From positions 62,001 through 126,000 of the forward strand of contig CAINNJ010000008.1 in NCBI GenBank assembly GCA_903851195.1: 64,000 nt of DNA. The letters are read 5' to 3'. This document shows, piece after piece, positions 53,901-61,273 of this stretch. A program made the translations under genes and the position numbers. Position 1 is the first letter of the stretch; every line of letters starts with the position of its first letter. This stretch comes from an uncultured Acidobacteriia bacterium (GTDB lineage Bacteria; Acidobacteriota; Terriglobia; Bryobacterales; Bryobacteraceae). Below the pieces are notes generated by a model that saw only the letters and a program-made list of their open reading frames with translations, was not told the origin of the DNA and made no database searches.

Positions 53901-54806
53901 GATCTCGCCCATTCCCAGCAGGACTTCCATGCGGGTAAGATTGCCGTCGTTACGGGAAAAGACGACATCCGGAGCGTGCCACTGCGTGCCATAGACCAGC
54001 GGCACGAAATCGTTGTAGCGGGCCTGATTGTCCTGCACGGCGGAAAGCGCGTAGTTCTTCTGACCGGACCCGCGGACAAGAATGGTCGGCGGCACATACT
54101 CCACGCCTCCGAAACGGGCTGTGGCGCGGCCGGCGTTGTCGTGCGTGAACATGCCGCGCTGTTCGCAGTCGGACCGCGTGCGCGTGCAATCCGTGAAGGG
54201 AACCACGCCGTTCAGGTTCCCGGCGCCGCCAACCTGATCCGGCGAGTATCCGCACCGGTAAAACGGCGAATACTTGCCGCGCGAAGCCCCGTTCACGGCC
54301 TCCTGCCGCTGCGCCGCGGTCAGGGGGAAACGCCACGGACACAGCCGCTGGATCCGCACTTCCGGCACCACGCTGCGCTGCGTCGCCATGCGGTTCATGG
54401 CGCTCAGGCGAAAGCTGTTTTCGGTGATCTGATCCGGCGGATTCATCAGGCCGCTGAAGACCACCAGGGAGTCCGTCGTAGACGCGCCCGACGGCAGACT
54501 CACGAACACCGCGCGGACCTGCAGGCGCGCCCCTTTGAACCCGGTCTGCTGTTCGATCTCCGACAAGGCGGAATCGGCGTTGGCGAGCTCAAAGCTCAGC
54601 CGGGGCGCGCCGCCCACCTGCGTCTCCGACGCCATCTGGGCTTCGAACAGACTGTGACGCAGCACGCGCCCTTCATACTCTGTGCCGCCCAGCAGAATAC
54701 TTCGGCTGCTCCAGTGCCGCACCGTGCCGTTCGCCAGAGTGCAGTCGAACAGCAGCAAGGGTGTGTCCGCGTTGAGATTTTCTTTGGCTGCGTACAGGGT
54801 CTGCAT
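50907..54806 (-). CDS. Phage tail tip/hub protein, gpL-like N-terminus with long C-terminal region
   Basis: 1299 residues. Residues 1-230 resemble the lambda gpL/DUF2163 hub: an N-terminal beta domain, then four Cys at 156, 185, 207 and 214 (CPWRF, YRCGYS, TDCTRTRSDC). Cys207-Cys214 and Cys185-Cys207 spacings are close to those of the gpL Fe-S cluster. A central baseplate-hub region runs to about 700. Next come fibronectin/Ig-like segments (LVGLVASVQTPGGTLAGGTN, FYAVSAIDTDGGESPLSFVV) and a C-terminal beta-rich host-contact region. It probably combines hub and central fibre roles split in other phages. Confidence 0.75.
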   Translation of the reverse strand: MQTLYAAKENLNADTPLLLFDCTLANGTVRHWSSRSILLGGTEYEGRVLRHSLFEAQMASETQVGGAPRLSFELANADSALSEIEQQTGFKGARLQVRAVFVSLPSGASTTDSLVVFSGLMNPPDQITENSFRLSAMNRMATQRSVVPEVRIQRLCPWRFPLTAAQRQEAVNGASRGKYSPFYRCGYSPDQVGGAGNLNGVVPFTDCTRTRSDCEQRGMFTHDNAGRATARFGGVEYVPPTILVRGSGQKNYALSAVQDNQARYNDFVPLVYGTQWHAPDVVFSRNDGNLTRMEVLLGMGEIQGILKVLVNNIEIPLGISGMNMTATGWFNVITPGTRVGMQDPNFTDGHGVALGDPYGSMACLSVVVPNRINDGTSLPSVQILMQGLRLEQFDAAGNSLGEQLSDNPAWVLLDILRRSGFALDELDTPSFARAAAYVGELISAQDPVGGSVQIPRFQCNMALKQRRSSGEVVRAIRNASRVYLVLNTAGKLEARVENTFALQQPVKPAGSNAANPFNGGWPAYEFDSGSIARNPDGSASVRMWSKNAQDTPNRLSVEFQDSFNQYQQDSLSLSDGDDADLCGQEVAAVADAAGISTFHQATRMLLLGLNRGVEGNRFIEFETSVKALGLMPGDLITVTYLKENLARTPFRILKIAPGSGFRTAVISAQIHNDDWYPDTVTGILGGRGWQSGQGPGLPAPVGGVIADANGALQLGVKETEVSGSDGSASVELDVSFSTQAGQRGSLVAPLVGLVASVQTPGGTLAGGTNFFYAVSAIDTDGGESPLSFVVQAAVPPGADSNTVTLLGIGLPSGAQAFHVYRGTDARKLLRIASGQSPAATFTDTGLLYTALLPPDPQFDHVNLYWRWEWLPETAATTHSANSVGNSILSLQANQYAGATVRLTSGAGAGQERTIAGNDGNVITVNDPWVPAPDATTRFVVCENAWRPAASGPASPLPVTVPERLGATIHLSARAANAGNIEAAYELSPLTRWTIGQSGALLADHDVPPAPVFAAGVSSSRGGVLDFGVSFTDVTNTRSVVAGTFRIHYYDEIHGDSPLATTAAIAAADLAVPLPAAALDSGTYVQIDREVLLTQGRDAAGNTIVQRGRHATTAADHSPGAAVYVLKEKIAIFPFIRNFFGSPSSGDWKGSLELPGVRVASAEAYMTNAIGNGPAAFQQFTHTNDSGLRTLGGGQFSFQITGYLAIQTGAAPNVIVDADRAVGAIYGVLRTPSAGAGVTLQLNLNSAPYATIQFDPGATISGSVSGFGLPPLHAGDELSLDVTGVGTTNPGSDLTLVMTL

Positions 54807-54815
54807 GGTTTCCTC

Positions 54816-55592
54816 TTAAACGCGCGACAGCAGGATGAGTTCGCAGGCCGAAAGGCCCGGTCCCGTGCTTTTCACGCTGAGTTCGTCGGCGCCGAAGTAC
54901 GTCTCCGGATAGATCCGGCTGGCGCCCGTGGTGCGGCGGTACTGCGACGGATAAGGCTGCGCTTCAAGCTGCAGACCCCAGACATCGACAATCGCGCCGG
55001 CGGGAACAGAGAGCGAGACAGTCGTTTGCTCCGCCCCCGCGTTACCCGTCGCGCTGACAAACAGCCGCTTCCACGCGGGTTCCGCCGTTTTAACCGACGC
55101 GCTTCCGTCCCGCTGCAGGCTGACCTCGGTTGGAGTCGCGGAGCGGATCCACGCGCTGCAGCAGGTCACGTAATCGCCGGGAATATTGACCGTCTGACTG
55201 ATCGCCTGCAAACCCGCGCTCGGATTCGAAAGCGTGGAAGCCCGGGCCGTGCCCAACGGATCCGTGGCGCCATGCGTAATGGACAAGAGCCCCGCCTGCC
55301 AGTCCGCATGGGAGAGATCTTCACTCCAGGTGAGCAGGTTCGCAATGGGATCCGCGAAGCCAAACGCGCGGGCACTGCCCTGACAGGCAGCAAACAGATC
55401 GTGCAGCTTCGCGACTTCCGCATCGCTCAGATCCCGGTATGACAACCGCCACTCGATCTGTCCCGCCGCGTGATCCGGCAGCGAGACCTGCTCGCCGTTC
55501 TCCAGCACGTTTGTAATCGCTCGCCATGTGCGGCGGCGGTGCAGCGGCAGCTGGGCCAGAGACCCCGCGCCCGTCTGAGGAAACCACGTCAT
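54816..55592 (-). CDS. Phage tail protein: distal-tail-like domain plus carbohydrate-binding-like domain
   Basis: 258 residues. Residues 1-95 (WFPQTGAGSLAQLPLHRRRT, QIEWRLSYRDLSDAEVAKLH, ARAFGFADPIANLL) look paralogous to the next gene upstream. The remainder (NLLTWSEDLSHADWQAGLLS, CCSAWIRSATPTEVSLQRDG, VDVWGLQLEAQPYPSQYRRT) is the jelly-roll, CBM-like domain common on phage tails and capsids, likely binding cell-surface glycans. The ATG at 55592 overlaps the upstream stop (ATGA). Confidence 0.72.
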   Translation of the reverse strand: MTWFPQTGAGSLAQLPLHRRRTWRAITNVLENGEQVSLPDHAAGQIEWRLSYRDLSDAEVAKLHDLFAACQGSARAFGFADPIANLLTWSEDLSHADWQAGLLSITHGATDPLGTARASTLSNPSAGLQAISQTVNIPGDYVTCCSAWIRSATPTEVSLQRDGSASVKTAEPAWKRLFVSATGNAGAEQTTVSLSVPAGAIVDVWGLQLEAQPYPSQYRRTTGASRIYPETYFGADELSVKSTGPGLSACELILLSRV

Positions 55593-55939
55593 AAAATCTC
55601 CTGAATGATCAGGCGGGCCTGCCCTGTCATCTCGTTTTGCAAAGAAGCCTCGAAAGTGTCGCCGGCCAGAATGCACTTGGCGATGCTGTCGCCGGTGACC
55701 GGGTCGGTAAACGAAAAGAACGCGCTTTCCACCTGCTCGACGAACTCGATCACCGCGCCGAGTTCCACGTCGTCCAGCAGGTCGAGCGACACCACCCAGC
55801 GGCGCAGAGCGGCGCCCTGCAGAGGAAAGCGCTGGCTGCTCCCGTCGAGAAACTGCACGGTCTGCGTCCGGAAGCCGGCGGCGCGGTCCAGCGGATATTG
55901 CGCGACCGCGCCGGTCCTGAGTGTTGGAAAGGCCGGCAT
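55589..55939 (-). CDS. Phage distal tail-like protein
   Basis: A 116-residue protein in the position of the distal tail component, between tape measure and hub. FPTLRTGAVAQYPLDRAAGF, RWVVSLDLLDDVELGAVIEF and AFFSFTDPVTGDSIAKC resemble the DUF2460/T5 pb9-like minor tail fold. It is paralogous in layout to the N-terminal half of the next gene. Its start touches the tape-measure stop at one base, and its stop overlaps the next ATG by 4 nt. Confidence 0.68.
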   Translation of the reverse strand: MPAFPTLRTGAVAQYPLDRAAGFRTQTVQFLDGSSQRFPLQGAALRRWVVSLDLLDDVELGAVIEFVEQVESAFFSFTDPVTGDSIAKCILAGDTFEASLQNEMTGQARLIIQEIL

Positions 55940-56565
55940 CAGAGATCCGCCACCACGCCGTTAATCGGATGATTATTGAGCATGGCTTCGCGCACGGCGT
56001 TGGCGATGTCGCTGCTCCGGTCCATAAAGGATTGGCTGTCCATCGCGCTCACATGAACGGTGATCTGAGGGGCATACGTAGACCCGCCTTTCGCCGGCTG
56101 CGATCCGGCCGCGTCGGGGGCGCCCTGCGGGCTCGCCGGGGAGTTGGCATGCAGCGTTCCGCCAATCGAGACCGAAGGCGGCGGCGTATAAAGAGGCAAC
56201 GTCGCCGGCGCCGAAGAACCGCCGCCACCAAACAGCGAAGCAATTCCCGACACGAGCGGCGAAAGAAAGCCCAGTGCGCCGCCAAACAGGCTCGACGCAA
56301 CATGGCCCGCCGTGCCCGCGGCGGAGTGACTGCCCTGCACGGAAGTATTGCCCTGAACCGCCTGCGTGTTCGCGGCAATCAGATCCGCCTGTTGCTGCAA
56401 ACCGGCGCGTCATTGCGCAATTCCAACGCCCGCCTGCGACAAGGACGTCGCCAGGTCGCCGTTCCCGCCGGACACGCCGGCGCTGATAGTGCCCGGACCG
56501 GGAATTCCCCGTCGCCTCGAAGGCGCGATCGTCCGGAAAACTTCTTCAATCGTTCGTTGTGGCAT
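55939..56565 (-). CDS. Short tape-measure-like tail gene interrupted by an in-frame TGA
   Basis: The ATG at 56565 opens MPQRTIEEVFRTIAPSRRRG and reads 51 codons to TGA at 56410-56412. The same frame then stays open for another 156 codons to 55939 (AGLQQQADLIAANTQAVQGN, hydrophobic VASSLFGGALGFLSPLVSGI, then HVSAMDSQSFMDRSSDIANA). The two parts read as one protein of about 208 residues with the central hydrophobic helix of tape measures. There is no good new start after the TGA. CGA to TGA is a single transition, so this is a nonsense mutation, a read-through site (TGA followed by C) or a sequence error. Confidence 0.68.
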
Positions 56566-56899
56566 CTCGTTGCTCCCGCTCCATTTGCTCCTGCAGAATC
56601 AGAAACGCGTCCACCTTGCGCGCCTCCGTCTCTGCGTCTTCCCGCATCCCCATCCGCCGCCTCACCAGGAACTCCTCCAGGAGCGCCATGCTGGTTCCGG
56701 ATATCAGAGATTTCGGGCATTGTTCCGCGCTCACCTGCCTGCGCCCCCAGACCACGTGCGGTTCCGCGCGCAGTTCGGGTGCGATAAAGTCACAGCGCCG
56801 GCGGCGTTCCAGACCGTGTTTCCTGCAGTTCTCGCAATCCCACCCGGTCCGGCCTGCAAACTGCTCGTTTGCCAACTGGAAATGGAACGCGAGGATTAG
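56546..56899 (-). CDS. GT-type extension of the tail assembly chaperone (-1 frame)
   Basis: This frame has no convincing start of its own near the upstream stop; a GTG around 56927 lacks a Shine-Dalgarno. A -1 shift at the heptamer 56905-56899 joins it to the upstream gene as ...KN-LILAFHFQLANEQF..., giving a fused protein of about 238 residues. The extension has four Cys (DCENC, RRRCDF, EQCPKS) and a charged helical C-terminus (FLILQEQMEREQRDATTND). In lambda the GT fusion loads the tape measure onto the tail tip. Its stop overlaps the tape-measure start by 20 nt. Confidence 0.72.
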   Translation of the reverse strand, partial: LILAFHFQLANEQFAGRTGWDCENCRKHGLERRRRCDFIAPELRAEPHVVWGRRQVSAEQCPKSLISGTSMALLEEFLVRRRMGMREDAETEARKVDAFLILQEQMEREQRDATTND

Positions 56900-57261
56900 T
56901 TTTTTCTTTCGTCCTCGTTGAGCCCGCACTCGGCGCGGACCGCGTCGAGCGCTTCCCGGAACAGTGCCTCCGGGCCCCGCTCGGTCAATGACAGCGGCGT
57001 GGCCGGAGCCCCGTCGAGTTCCAGGCCGCGAATTTCTTCGAGCCCCCATTCGAGATAGAGGCGGTCCATCTCGCCGCCCAGCAGACTCGCCTCCATGTGG
57101 TTCCGCGCGTCACATCCGGCTTCGAAGAACTCCGCCCGGGTTGCCAGTTCGCGAACCCGTTTCATCAGCTCCAGCCGCCGCCCGAAACTCATCCGGGCGA
57201 TCACGAATTCCACTCCCGGGCAGACGAGCGACGGCACAAACGTGCGGCCCTGCCAGTTCAT
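56896..57261 (-). CDS. Tail assembly chaperone, G-like
   Basis: 121 residues from ATG 57261 (MNWQGRTFVPSLVCPGVEFV). It lies directly after the tail tube and before the tape measure, the fixed position of gpG-type chaperones. Its last codons are AGA AAA AAC TAA, which contain the slippery heptamer A_AAA_AAC in the correct phase. Most ribosomes would stop here and a minority would continue into the -1 frame. Confidence 0.75.
   Translation of the reverse strand: MNWQGRTFVPSLVCPGVEFVIARMSFGRRLELMKRVRELATRAEFFEAGCDARNHMEASLLGGEMDRLYLEWGLEEIRGLELDGAPATPLSLTERGPEALFREALDAVRAECGLNEDERKN
56899..56905 (-). other. Programmed -1 frameshift site A_AAA_AAC
   Basis: A canonical X_XXY_YYZ heptamer in frame, abutting the TAA stop. 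This is the configuration conserved in dsDNA phage tail chaperone genes. A 6-bp hairpin (GCAAAC/GTTTGC, 56872-56856) lies 26 nt downstream, rather far for a classical stimulator. Confidence 0.8.
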
Positions 57262-57266
57262 GTGCG

Positions 57267-58436
57267 TCACCCGAATGCGACGACGATTTCGTCGTCCGTG
57301 GTGCCCTGCGCCCGGTTGTCCCGGAAACGCCACTGCAGACGCTTTTCCGCGTCGTTGAACTCCGGCACCTCAGGAACCAGACTCCGGACATAAATGCCCA
57401 TCAGCTGTCCCGCGGTCTGGCCCAACTGGAACATGACGCTGACCGGATCCTGCTGGCGCGCGGCCTGATAAAGCGCCGTCGCCGCCTGATCGTCCTGGCT
57501 GAACAGTTCGAGCGACATCAGCACCTCCCTGTTGCCGGGCGTGATGCCCCGGGGCAGCTCAGACCCGAACTCCCGGTTCCGCATTTCCAGCCCGTTGCGA
57601 AGTTCAATGGATGCCTGCGACACCGTGAAGAACTGGTTCGGAATAACGCCGAGCCACGCCTGACCCAGATTTCCAGGCACCGGCGAGTAGCCCGCTCCGG
57701 ACGCGGCCGGCTCAGCCGGAAAGGCCGTCATGGAGCCCTGGCCGGTGTTGAAGGAAGCGCTATCCACGATGTCCTGCGCCATGCCGCGGAACTCGAACTC
57801 ATGGAAATCGCCGTTGAGCTTCACGGTCATGCGATCTACCGCCGCGCCGCAAAGAATGCGCTGCACGGCTGACGAGGGGTCCCAGTAATCGAACAGGCTG
57901 ATACTCGGCAATTCCGAAGCCAGACCATAAGTCGCGGCGGCGCCAATGGCCACGCCCACAACCGGAGCAGCCGAAAACGGCACATTCAGGATCACGGTCG
58001 AGAGATCCGGGACCGCCGCCACAAAACGAATTTCGCCGCCGGAAACGATGGCCTGTCCTGGATTGAGGCCATGCGGCGCGGCGAAATGGATGTTACTCGT
58101 GGTCGTTCCCATGGCCGGCGTCCCCCCTGCCCACAACGTGCCGGAACCGCCGAGTGCCGCTTCAAAGAGAGGACCGTGCGGCGGTAACTTTGAGGAATCC
58201 GCCCAGTCCCGCATGTATGACGAAAGCTGGAAAGTGGTCTGCCGCCGCATTCCCGCAGGCAGGCCGGCCCACGTCCGGCTGCCGGTTTTGTCTTTGCGTT
58301 CACTCTTCTCGCGCTGGTGGCGGGCGGTCATGCTGACCGCCGGAATTCTGTGATCCGCCGTGATGGAGGGAATGTTTCCATAAGCGGCTTCCGCGGCGCA
58401 ATACCAGCGGTTTGCATTCGATGAAATATAGGCCAT
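57267..58436 (-). CDS. Phage major tail tube-like protein
   Basis: 389 residues, in the tube position upstream of the G/GT chaperone. Beta-rich sequence (SISLFDYWDPSSAVQRILCG, VDRMTVKLNGDFHEFEFRGM) fits a tail-tube or sheath-less tail subunit with an inserted domain (HFAAPHGLNPGQAIVSGGEI). The C-terminal PVSVMFQLGQTAGQLMGIYV strand is typical of tube proteins. Larger than most tubes. The function rests mainly on gene order. Confidence 0.65.
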   Translation of the reverse strand: MAYISSNANRWYCAAEAAYGNIPSITADHRIPAVSMTARHQREKSERKDKTGSRTWAGLPAGMRRQTTFQLSSYMRDWADSSKLPPHGPLFEAALGGSGTLWAGGTPAMGTTTSNIHFAAPHGLNPGQAIVSGGEIRFVAAVPDLSTVILNVPFSAAPVVGVAIGAAATYGLASELPSISLFDYWDPSSAVQRILCGAAVDRMTVKLNGDFHEFEFRGMAQDIVDSASFNTGQGSMTAFPAEPAASGAGYSPVPGNLGQAWLGVIPNQFFTVSQASIELRNGLEMRNREFGSELPRGITPGNREVLMSLELFSQDDQAATALYQAARQQDPVSVMFQLGQTAGQLMGIYVRSLVPEVPEFNDAEKRLQWRFRDNRAQGTTDDEIVVAFG

Positions 58437-58481
58437 CGTCTTCTTCTTTCTCCCGGATTCTCCGTGCCGCTCGCCCTCCGG

Positions 58482-58976
58482 CTAACGGCTGATTTCCACG
58501 TCAAAACCCACCTTCGCGCGCTGCAGAAAATTTTTGCCGCCGCGCGTAATGGGCTCGTAAGTCACGTCATAACCGCCCGCATAAAAAGTCCCGCCGCCCC
58601 AGTCGCCGCGCGAGTCGTCCAGGAGGGCGCAGACGGCATCGACATAGACCTGGGTATTGGAATCGAGCGCATCGATCCGGTCCGCCGAGTGCCTGACCTC
58701 GATAACCAGATGGGCGCGGCCCGAAAACCGCCTGAACTTCTCCTTCAGCGAGTTGCTCAGTTTGTCGCAGTAAATCAGCAGCCCGGGGTAGTGCGCATGG
58801 CCGCTTTTCTCAATCACGTCGGCGCCGGCATGCAGAACCGCAATCGAGCGGATCCCCAGCGCGGTCACCGTGCTGTCGGAATGGGTGATCGCCCCGATCC
58901 GCGCATTCACGCCATCGGCGGGCGCCCGCAGCTTGTCCAGGGCAACGCCGGTCAGCGTGCCGGTAATTCCAGCCAT
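58482..58976 (-). CDS. Phage tail completion/terminator-like protein
   Basis: A 164-residue protein between the connector and the tail tube, the usual place of the tail terminator. Sequence features: LVIEVRHSADRIDALDSNTQ and VYVDAVCALLDDSRGDWGGG, resembling minor tail completion folds. No motif is diagnostic. The ATG at 58976 is the only good start. Confidence 0.55.
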   Translation of the reverse strand: MAGITGTLTGVALDKLRAPADGVNARIGAITHSDSTVTALGIRSIAVLHAGADVIEKSGHAHYPGLLIYCDKLSNSLKEKFRRFSGRAHLVIEVRHSADRIDALDSNTQVYVDAVCALLDDSRGDWGGGTFYAGGYDVTYEPITRGGKNFLQRAKVGFDVEISR

Positions 58977-59015
58977 TCGGTTTCCTTTCTTCTTCGCGCC
59001 GTCAGCCCCGCGCCG

Positions 59016-59780
59016 TCAGCCGCGGAGGATAGTCCGGACCAGCGGCCGCACAAAATCGGGCGCCTGGCCCGTGCCCGGAAGCCGGCCCTGCGTCACCGAG
59101 CCCGGAATGTAAGTGAAGCTAAGACCCGCCGGCAGCGCGACGCTGGTCTGCAGAGCCATCGCATCCAGGTTAGTTCCGGCATAGACCTGGAAGCCCGCCA
59201 CACCGGCCGGCGCGTCTCCCGCCGAAACCGACATCAGATTGCTGTCGGCGACGGTGATGGAGGACGCCGGCGAGGCCGCGCCTTCCTGTCCCCGGTCGTT
59301 CACCCACGCGATGCTGGCGTAGAAAGTGCCACCTTTTTGCGGGCCCGGCACGCTGGTCAGCATCGGCGGGGCCGCTTTTCTCACCGGGTTATTGACCAGC
59401 CCCATGCCGCATGCCACAAACCTGTCGTAAGCTCGCCGGGTAAGTTGCGAGTACTCTTCCCACTTCGCCTGATAGCGATCCGCTAACTGGCTGAAATACG
59501 CGTCGCGATAAACCAGCGACAGCGCCATCATGGATTCCCAGCGTTTCAGCTCCGGAGTGACAACAACCTGTTCGATGCGCAGTGAAGGAGCCCAGACCAG
59601 ATCCAGCGAAGGCCTCGGCCGGTCCAGCCACAGACCGAGTTCGCTCGCGATCTCCTCGTGCGCCAGCCGGATTTTTGTCGTGGCGTTGATCCCGCACGTC
59701 GCCGCGACGTCCGGCAACCCGGAATCCTCGTCCGTCAGATCGGCAACCGTGCTCGCCGGTCCATCCGCGAAGAGTGCCAT
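59016..59780 (-). CDS. Phage head-tail connector-like protein
   Basis: 254 residues. The N-terminal helical half (VADLTDEDSGLPDVAATCGI, KIRLAHEEIASELGLWLDR) resembles adaptor or connector proteins. The C-terminal half (FYASIAWVNDRGQEGAASPA, GVAGFQVYAGTNLDAMALQT) is a fibronectin-III-like domain, an unusual addition that also occurs in the hub of this module. The assignment is by position and helical content. Confidence 0.55.
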   Translation of the reverse strand: MALFADGPASTVADLTDEDSGLPDVAATCGINATTKIRLAHEEIASELGLWLDRPRPSLDLVWAPSLRIEQVVVTPELKRWESMMALSLVYRDAYFSQLADRYQAKWEEYSQLTRRAYDRFVACGMGLVNNPVRKAAPPMLTSVPGPQKGGTFYASIAWVNDRGQEGAASPASSITVADSNLMSVSAGDAPAGVAGFQVYAGTNLDAMALQTSVALPAGLSFTYIPGSVTQGRLPGTGQAPDFVRPLVRTILRG

Positions 59781-59782
59781 GG

Positions 59783-60094
59783 TCAGCTCCGCTCTTTCGG
59801 CGAGCGCACTTCGTGGGACGGAATCACCATCACCTGCACGCGACGCGCTGCTTCTTCCTGCTTGTGCCGCTCCAGCGCTTCCCGGTTGGCCGCGTGAAAC
59901 GCCGCGGTTTCTTCCTGCGTGGCCACTCGGGATTTGCCTTCCGCAATCAGCTTCGCCGCAACCCGGCGCGGCACTTCTGTCCGGACGTCGTTCTTCCCGC
60001 CTTCCGGAGTGGCCAGACTGACCACCACCACATACTCGCCGGTGAGTTGTTCCTCGGCGTCCCGAACGCTTTTGTAATAAGACCGTAAGTCCAT
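59783..60094 (-). CDS. Small phage structural-module protein (hypothetical)
   Basis: 103 residues (DLRSYYKSVRDAEEQLTGEY, a middle with ATPEGGKNDVRTEVPRRVAA, and a charged helix LERHKQEEAARRVQV). It starts 2 nt before the connector-like gene and follows the long non-coding gap behind the coat gene. I do not recognise it. It may be a head-completion or decoration accessory. Confidence 0.55.
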   Translation of the reverse strand: MDLRSYYKSVRDAEEQLTGEYVVVVSLATPEGGKNDVRTEVPRRVAAKLIAEGKSRVATQEETAAFHAANREALERHKQEEAARRVQVMVIPSHEVRSPKERS

Positions 60095-60132
60095 GTCGTC
60101 CTCTTCCTGTGTGAATCGTCCTGATAAAACGG

Positions 60133-60179
60133 ACGGGCAGCCCGCCGAGTGTGTGAATCGAGCGGTCTGCCCGTTTTTT
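60133..60179. terminator. Hairpin with T-runs on both sides, after the coat gene
   Basis: Outer stem ACGGGCAG/CTGCCCGT (60133-60140 with 60167-60174) and an inner CCGC/GCGG. Six T follow on the plus strand, and TTTTAT on the minus strand. It may reduce minus-strand transcription from the coat gene into the connector genes. Confidence 0.6.
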
Positions 60180-60214
60180 CGACTAGTTCCTCAACCGTGT
60201 AATCGGGTGCGAAT

Positions 60215-60303
60215 GTGGGGCAGATTGTGAATCTGCGCGCCGGTTGGTTAACCGGCGCTGTTGGCGGGTTTCCAACCCGCCGCAGGATGACATCCTGCCC
60301 CAC
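60215..60303. repeat. 89-bp four-hairpin palindromic element (REP/cloverleaf-like)
   Basis: The ends GTGGGG (60215) and CCCCAC (60303) pair and enclose four consecutive hairpins. A: GCAGATT/AATCTGC (60220-60236). B: GCGCCGGTT/AACCGGCGC (60237-60258). C: GGCGGGTT/AACCCGCC (60263-60281). D: GCAGGAT/ATCCTGC (60282-60298). Loops are 3-4 nt. Every base apart from four between B and C is in a stem or loop. The layout resembles dispersed intergenic palindromic elements of soil bacteria. It is non-coding and lies within a phage operon. Confidence 0.85.
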
Positions 60304-60334
60304 GTCGAGAGAACACCCTTACCCGGTCAAAGAA

Positions 60335-61246
60335 CTAGCTGTTCACCTGCACGGCGAAGTTATTCCGCAGCACGGCGCAGCCGTAGAGCACGTCCACCGT
60401 GAACTGCTGAGACAGCGTGTTCGGCTGGTAGCTCATGGTGACGCGCATGCCGAAGTTGCCCAGTTCGGCGTATTCGGCAATCGCGCCGGTGCCCGGCAGA
60501 GGCTGCGGAAGACGGCGAATCACCAGGCCGATGGCGTCCTTGCAGAACGCCAGATTGTGCGTGCTGACCGGCGCGCTGCCGGTCTTCGGCACATACTGCG
60601 AACGGAACACGAAGAAGTCTTTGATCTTCCCGATGGTTCCGTCCACAACCGCCCGCAGACCCGCGTCGCCGGCCGTCTGGAACTCGCTGAAACGCGGGAT
60701 CTGCCGCAGCTGCGAGTACGTGTTGCTGTCCACCACCAGGAACTTTTTCTCGCTGGCCGGAACCTTCGCCTGGAACAGCGAAGTCTCCGCCTGATCGAGC
60801 ACCGCTTCGGTAAGCGGCGTCCCCGCGGTGCCCAGCGGCGTGTTGGCCGAGAATCCCGCGTACAGGTTCAACAGGTCGCTTTCGATCTTCTCGGCGATCG
60901 CGACCACGGCGGGCTGCATGTAGACGCGCAGCAGATCCGGCACCGCCAGAACCTTGGTGACGTCCGGAATCAGGAACGTGGCTTCCGCGTGCGTGTTGAG
61001 CACGATCTGCGCATTCCCGAGGCTCGGATTCTGCGGCTGCACCGAACCGCCTTCCGCGATGTTGTTCGCGACCAGCTGCGGCGCGATCGGCACATTGACG
61101 GTATCGCCCGCCTGCGCCAGAGTCGGCTCGTAGTCGCGATTGACAAGGTTCCCCATCACGAGGTTCCCCACCAGAGCGGGCAGCGCATCCGCCGCCACCA
61201 GTTTCACGATCGCATTCGCAATATTTGCTGAGGTAATAGCCGGCAT
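60335..61246 (-). CDS. Phage major capsid protein, P22 coat-like
   Basis: 303 residues from ATG 61246. NRDYEPTLAQAGDTVNVPIA, HAEATFLIPDVTKVLAVPDL, VVDSNTYSQLRQIPRFSEFQ and FGMRVTMSYQPNTLSQQFTV fit the P22 gp5-like coat family with an HK97 fold. It is shorter than P22 gp5. It follows a scaffold gene, consistent with scaffold-dependent assembly rather than a protease-processed HK97 head. Hairpins lie on both sides of the gene, which may set its mRNA level. Confidence 0.82.
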   Translation of the reverse strand: MPAITSANIANAIVKLVAADALPALVGNLVMGNLVNRDYEPTLAQAGDTVNVPIAPQLVANNIAEGGSVQPQNPSLGNAQIVLNTHAEATFLIPDVTKVLAVPDLLRVYMQPAVVAIAEKIESDLLNLYAGFSANTPLGTAGTPLTEAVLDQAETSLFQAKVPASEKKFLVVDSNTYSQLRQIPRFSEFQTAGDAGLRAVVDGTIGKIKDFFVFRSQYVPKTGSAPVSTHNLAFCKDAIGLVIRRLPQPLPGTGAIAEYAELGNFGMRVTMSYQPNTLSQQFTVDVLYGCAVLRNNFAVQVNS

Positions 61247-61273
61247 TTTCTTCCTTTTCGTTTTTCTGACCGC

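Noticed and set aside
56410-56412. Selenocysteine decoding of the in-frame TGA
   Set aside because: No SECIS-like hairpin is evident, no redox motif surrounds the position, and the context suggests an ancestral Arg codon.
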